64,000 nt of DNA from Rhodobacter sp. 24-YEA-8 (lineage in GTDB: Bacteria; Pseudomonadota; Alphaproteobacteria; Rhodobacterales; Rhodobacteraceae). The stretch is taken from the NCBI RefSeq assembly GCF_900105075.1, contig NZ_FNSK01000001.1, positions 2,617,001-2,681,000 of the forward strand, in the 5' to 3' direction. The notes under the pieces are model-generated. The model was given only the letters and a program-made list of their open reading frames with translations, was not told the DNA's origin and searched no databases. This document shows positions 61,130 to 64,000 of the stretch, one piece after another (position 1 is the first letter of the stretch; every line of letters starts with the position of its first letter). The translations under genes were made by a program, and so were the position numbers.

Positions 61130-62099
61130 CCTTCTGTCTCAGGCACCTGCTGAGCTGAGGCTTCCTTCTTCGGGGAAAGGGGCGACGGGGTCCGCGACGT
61201 CTGCTCCTTGTGGCCTGACCAAGCTTCTTAGCCTGTTTGCACTACTCCTCTTCATCCTCCCGGACTGGCGATTGCGCGCACTCAAGACCGCGCACCAGAA
61301 GGAAGTGAGGCTGCACAATCTGTCACATGGCAGCGGTATCGGCACAGCTGTCAGCCGCGATTGGCCTCGCGTTCATTGCCTCCCGTAAGGATATCTCTGC
61401 AAAACTCCAAATGCCCCGGCAGATCATGCTGAGGTGGCAGCTCAGGATGGTTCCTGAGACAGAAGCTGTTGTCGCCCGCCAGCTGTACCCGGTTCAGGTG
61501 AGGGCTTTTGCGCAAAACCGCGGCGCTGGCGTCAGAATCGACCAAGTCGATGCCGGAGTTACTGTCCGCTTCTTCGCCGTCCGGCCCGAAGCAGGCCACA
61601 GTCCTCCTGCGTAAAAGATACGCTTTCTCAGCGCTTTGACGACCAGGAGCGCGCAAACGGCTTCTGACCCAAATCCGTGCACGTCAGAAGCCCGGCACCT
61701 GCGATATTCCAAGATGTAAATACCGGGTTGAAGCACCGGATCGACAGGCCGATCAAAGAAGCGGAAGACTGCATCACCCTGGCCAGTGCGCGGGGGGAAC
61801 ACCTGTCAGAAACTACCGGTCTTCTCTGCTCTGTCCCAGGGAGAGGCCCTGGTCGCGGCGCGTCCCGGCCCGAGCCCGAGCCCGAAATCCTTCGCAGATC
61901 GCCAGCGCAAATCCGGAAAACCGCTCAAGGTCATCCCCCTTGCCCTGGACCCAGAATGACAGCTCCAGTGAAAAAGCCGCGCAGAGACCCGCCACGAAGA
62001 TGATCCCCCAGCCAGCCTCAGCGGGCGCGCAATGACGCGGACGGTAGCGCGGGCGGTGGCGCCGTGACCTCTGGTGATCATCTTTACCGCGATGCCTGC

Positions 62100-62480
62100 G
62101 CAGCGGCATCCCGCCATGGACGTTTCCGCCCCACCGCACAGCGCCAGCCGTGTCGCGGCAGGACGGCGCGCGCCGCCTCCGGCGCCATGCGGGTCTTCAG
62201 CGCGAGTGTCAGCAGCGTGCTATCGGCGCCCAGAGCCACCACAGCCCCAACTCGTTGCGGGTCAGCGTGCCGTTCTTTCACAACAGATTACCGGGGCCCC
62301 GGCGGCACTGCGGCCAGGGCGGTTGCGGTGGATTTCCCGCTGCTGACTGATTCTTTCGTCAGGATCACCTCGTCCAGGGTCAGATGGACGGGCAGAGGCG
62401 CGCCCGCGTCATCACATCACCGAATTGCGGGCGGAAACGGGCGATCCTGCCCTGGCGCCGCCCTTCGGGAAGCGCGCTCC
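62100..62480 (-). pseudogene. Remnant of a P-type cation ATPase
   Basis: Minus-strand translations in shifting frames give FGDVMTRARL, then LTLDEVILTKESVSSGKS (62383-62330; parallel to DEAxLTGESxPV), then NLL-stop-KNGTLTRNEL (around 62248-62286; parallel to the phosphorylation block LLCSDKTGTLTRNEL), then VVALGADSTLLTLALKTRM. The catalytic Asp is lost, stops and frameshifts interrupt, and the roughly 150 residues normally between TGES and DKTGT are deleted. It is clearly non-functional. The parent looks like a H+- or Ca2+-type P-ATPase. Confidence 0.55.
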
Positions 62481-62751
62481 GCCCGGGACGGCGCAGCCGG
62501 CGGCGCGTATAGCAACCAAGACGCGAATGTGATGCCGGCCTTTTATCCTGATCAGACCCCGAGCCGCCCGGGCACGCGGAGAGGGTGTCGCCCAAAGGAG
62601 GCGGCCTTTGTGATCACAACTGGGTACAATCCCCGGTCCGCAGAGGCTCTTTGATCATCACAATCTCGCGCTGACGCTGCGAAACCATGGAAAAGCCGAC
62701 ATTTTCCTGCCGGTTTCGTCTGTTATGGGGTTGTAATCCAGGGCCAGTATC

Positions 62752-62764
62752 TTCCATTTTGGAA
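62752..62764. promoter_or_regulatory. TTCCA-TTT-TGGAA palindrome before mrpA
   Basis: A five-base inverted repeat about 174 bases before the mrpA ATG, similar to TTTCCATAATGGAAA at 51740 in having TTCC, five bases, then GGAA. Possibly an operator. Confidence 0.35.
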
Positions 62765-62937
62765 ACAACTTCCCCCCCGGTTTTCCCCGGAAACCTTTCG
62801 CGCCTTGTCTGTCATGACAAGCGAACCGCCGCAGCCGATCCCTCCGGGGCATGGATAGCGGTGTGTCAGAGCGTGGTTTCAGGCGCGCGCGGGGCCTTGG
62901 ATATGACACGCGACAAAACAGGAGTGACGGCCACAGA

Positions 62938-64000
62938 ATGATCGAGCAGAACCTGATCCTCATTCTCGTGTTGCTGCCGTTTCTGGCAGCGATTGCCGCA
63001 GCCACGCTTCCGGTGAATTCGCATGGCGCGGCCGCCTGGGTCTCGGGCCTTTCGCTTGCCGGCGGCCTTGTGATCCTGATCACGCTTTACCCGCAGGTCT
63101 CGGAAGATGAGGTGGTGCGCAGCCTGGTGCGCTGGTTGCCGATCCTGTCGATCAACCTGAATTTCCGGATGGATGGTTTCGCCTGGATGTTCACCTTCAT
63201 CGTGCTGTCGATCGGCATTCTGGTGGTGATCTATGCGCGGTTCTATCTGGCAAAAACCGATCCGGTGCCAAGGTTTTACAGCTTTCTGATGGCGTTCACC
63301 GGCGCGATGATCGGGATGCTCCTTTCCGGCAATATCCTGATGCTGGTCGTGTTCTGGGAACTGACCTCGATCATGTCCTTCCTCCTGATCGGCTACTGGC
63401 ATCAGAGCCAGTCGGCCCGCGACGGTGCCCGCATGGCGCTGATCGTGACGGCAGGGGGCGGCGTTGCGCTGACGGTTGCGATGCTGGTTCTGGGCCAGAT
63501 CGTCGGCGGCTATGATCTTGATCTGGTGCTGCGCTCGGGCGCGATCATCACGGCGCATCCGCTCTATCCGGTGGTGCTGGTGCTGTTCCTGATCGGAGCT
63601 TTCACCAAATCGGCGCAGTTCCCGTTCCATTTCTGGCTGCCCGGTGCCATGGCCGCGCCGACGCCGGTTTCGGCCTATCTGCATTCCGCGACCATGGTGA
63701 AGATGGGGGTCTTCCTGCTGATCCGCTTCCAGCCCTCGCTCGGCGGCACCGATCTGTGGTTCTGGCTGGTGTGCGGTATCGGGATGCTGACCTTCACGCT
63801 GGGTGCCGTGATCGCGCTGTTCCGACATGACCTGAAAGGGTTGCTGGCCTATTCCACCATTTCGCATCTTGGCCTGATCACCGCGCTTGCGGGCATGGGG
63901 ACCGAGGGCGCGATCATCGCCGCCATCTTCCACATCTGCAATCATGCCGCCTTCAAGGCATCTTTGTTCATGACCGCAGGGATCATCGACCACGAGACCG
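62938..64000 (+). CDS. mrpA: Mrp/Mnh antiporter subunit A (3' end outside window)
   Basis: 354 codons visible, open at the right edge. A chain of hydrophobic helices carries NuoL/MrpA signatures: LVVFWELTSIMSFLLIGYWH (Glu of the proton path), LFLIGAFTKSAQFPFHFWLPGAMAAPTPVSAYLHSATMVKMGVFLL and LLAYSTISHLGLI. The AMAAPTPVSAYLHSATMVKMG block favours MrpA over complex I NuoL or NuoM. It is the large subunit of a Na+/H+ antiporter, normally followed by mrpB-G. ATG at 62938 with GGAG 14 bases upstream. Confidence 0.9.
   Translation, partial: MIEQNLILILVLLPFLAAIAAATLPVNSHGAAAWVSGLSLAGGLVILITLYPQVSEDEVVRSLVRWLPILSINLNFRMDGFAWMFTFIVLSIGILVVIYARFYLAKTDPVPRFYSFLMAFTGAMIGMLLSGNILMLVVFWELTSIMSFLLIGYWHQSQSARDGARMALIVTAGGGVALTVAMLVLGQIVGGYDLDLVLRSGAIITAHPLYPVVLVLFLIGAFTKSAQFPFHFWLPGAMAAPTPVSAYLHSATMVKMGVFLLIRFQPSLGGTDLWFWLVCGIGMLTFTLGAVIALFRHDLKGLLAYSTISHLGLITALAGMGTEGAIIAAIFHICNHAAFKASLFMTAGIIDHET

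Larger units (their letters stand above)
61130..62937. other. Gene-poor decayed region
   Basis: About 1.8 kb with no intact gene. Short open frames here lack ribosome sites, conserved motifs and the codon bias seen in neighbours. The minus strand from about 62100 to 62480 carries P-type ATPase remains (listed separately). The stretch 61130-62050 shows nothing recognised. It looks like an old deletion or degradation scar between the ptsN block and the mrp operon. Confidence 0.65.

Noticed and set aside
61139..61656. Small ORFs after ptsN on both strands
   Set aside because: They overlap each other, lack ribosome sites and show no family-like motifs; region looks decayed.
62866..63993. 375-codon minus-strand frame opposite mrpA
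   Set aside because: Composition is that of an antisense shadow (His/Gln/Arg-rich); mrpA on the plus strand has clear conserved blocks.
1..64000. tRNA or rRNA genes
   Set aside because: The gaps between genes were read by eye for cloverleaf arms and rRNA blocks; none was found. A covariance-model scan would be needed to be sure.

Overview
The window reads as a stretch of chromosome from an alphaproteobacterium of the Rhodobacteraceae/Paracoccaceae type (Paracoccus, Rhodobacter, Gemmobacter and relatives). The grounds are high GC, the family-typical forms of ArgJ, TolA, SecA and long HPF, DUF2793 and DUF6270 proteins, a DUF5928-type branching glycosyltransferase, and a dnaK promoter that fits the alphaproteobacterial sigma-32 consensus. 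No tRNA, rRNA, CRISPR array, insertion sequence or prophage block was recognised. The assignment rests on protein character only.

Layout. 1-7.9 kb is accessory surface biology: a glycosyltransferase cut by the left edge, a DUF6270 protein, a large RTX protein with five near-identical 291-bp repeats, a GT2 glycosyltransferase and a DUF2793 protein. 8-16.1 kb holds transport and housekeeping genes: an EamA exporter, a LysE exporter with its divergent LysR regulator, an acyltransferase, YebC, an SLC13 permease, a TIGR00282 phosphoesterase and an unknown protein. 16.1-22.6 kb is the Tol-Pal envelope machine (ybgC, tolQ, tolR, tolA, an extra small periplasmic protein, tolB, pal, cpoB), followed by tilS and ftsH. 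26-34.6 kb is central metabolism (maeB, prpE, nadK, glyA) plus an orphan sigma-54-type response regulator. 34.6-47.6 kb contains mutT, argJ, a PpiC-type isomerase, secA, a substrate-binding/OmpA fusion, radC and dnaK-dnaJ.

47.6-56.1 kb is a second surface-glycan region: a capsule-type ABC-2 permease, cysQ, galU, two paralogous GT2 enzymes, a core-2/I-branching-like glycosyltransferase and a two-domain sulfotransferase. This combination suggests a sulfated surface glycan with PAP recycling by CysQ. 56.2-61.0 kb is LPS supply and export plus stationary-phase functions (rnd, kdsD, lptC, lptA, lptB, hpf, ptsN); rpoN, often found between lptB and hpf, is missing. 61.0-62.9 kb is decayed DNA with remains of a P-type ATPase, and the right edge cuts an Mrp antiporter subunit A gene.

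The most interesting observations are: (1) a free-standing secreted paralog of the TolA C-terminal domain encoded between tolA and tolB, with exactly matching motif spacing; (2) the sulfotransferase/CysQ/glycosyltransferase module and the tandem sulfotransferase folds in its last gene; (3) fatty-acid-regulator-like TTTGCAAA sites before prpE; (4) in-frame tandem repeats in the RTX gene and in the branching glycosyltransferase gene; (5) a 49-codon gene on the minus strand after glyA.
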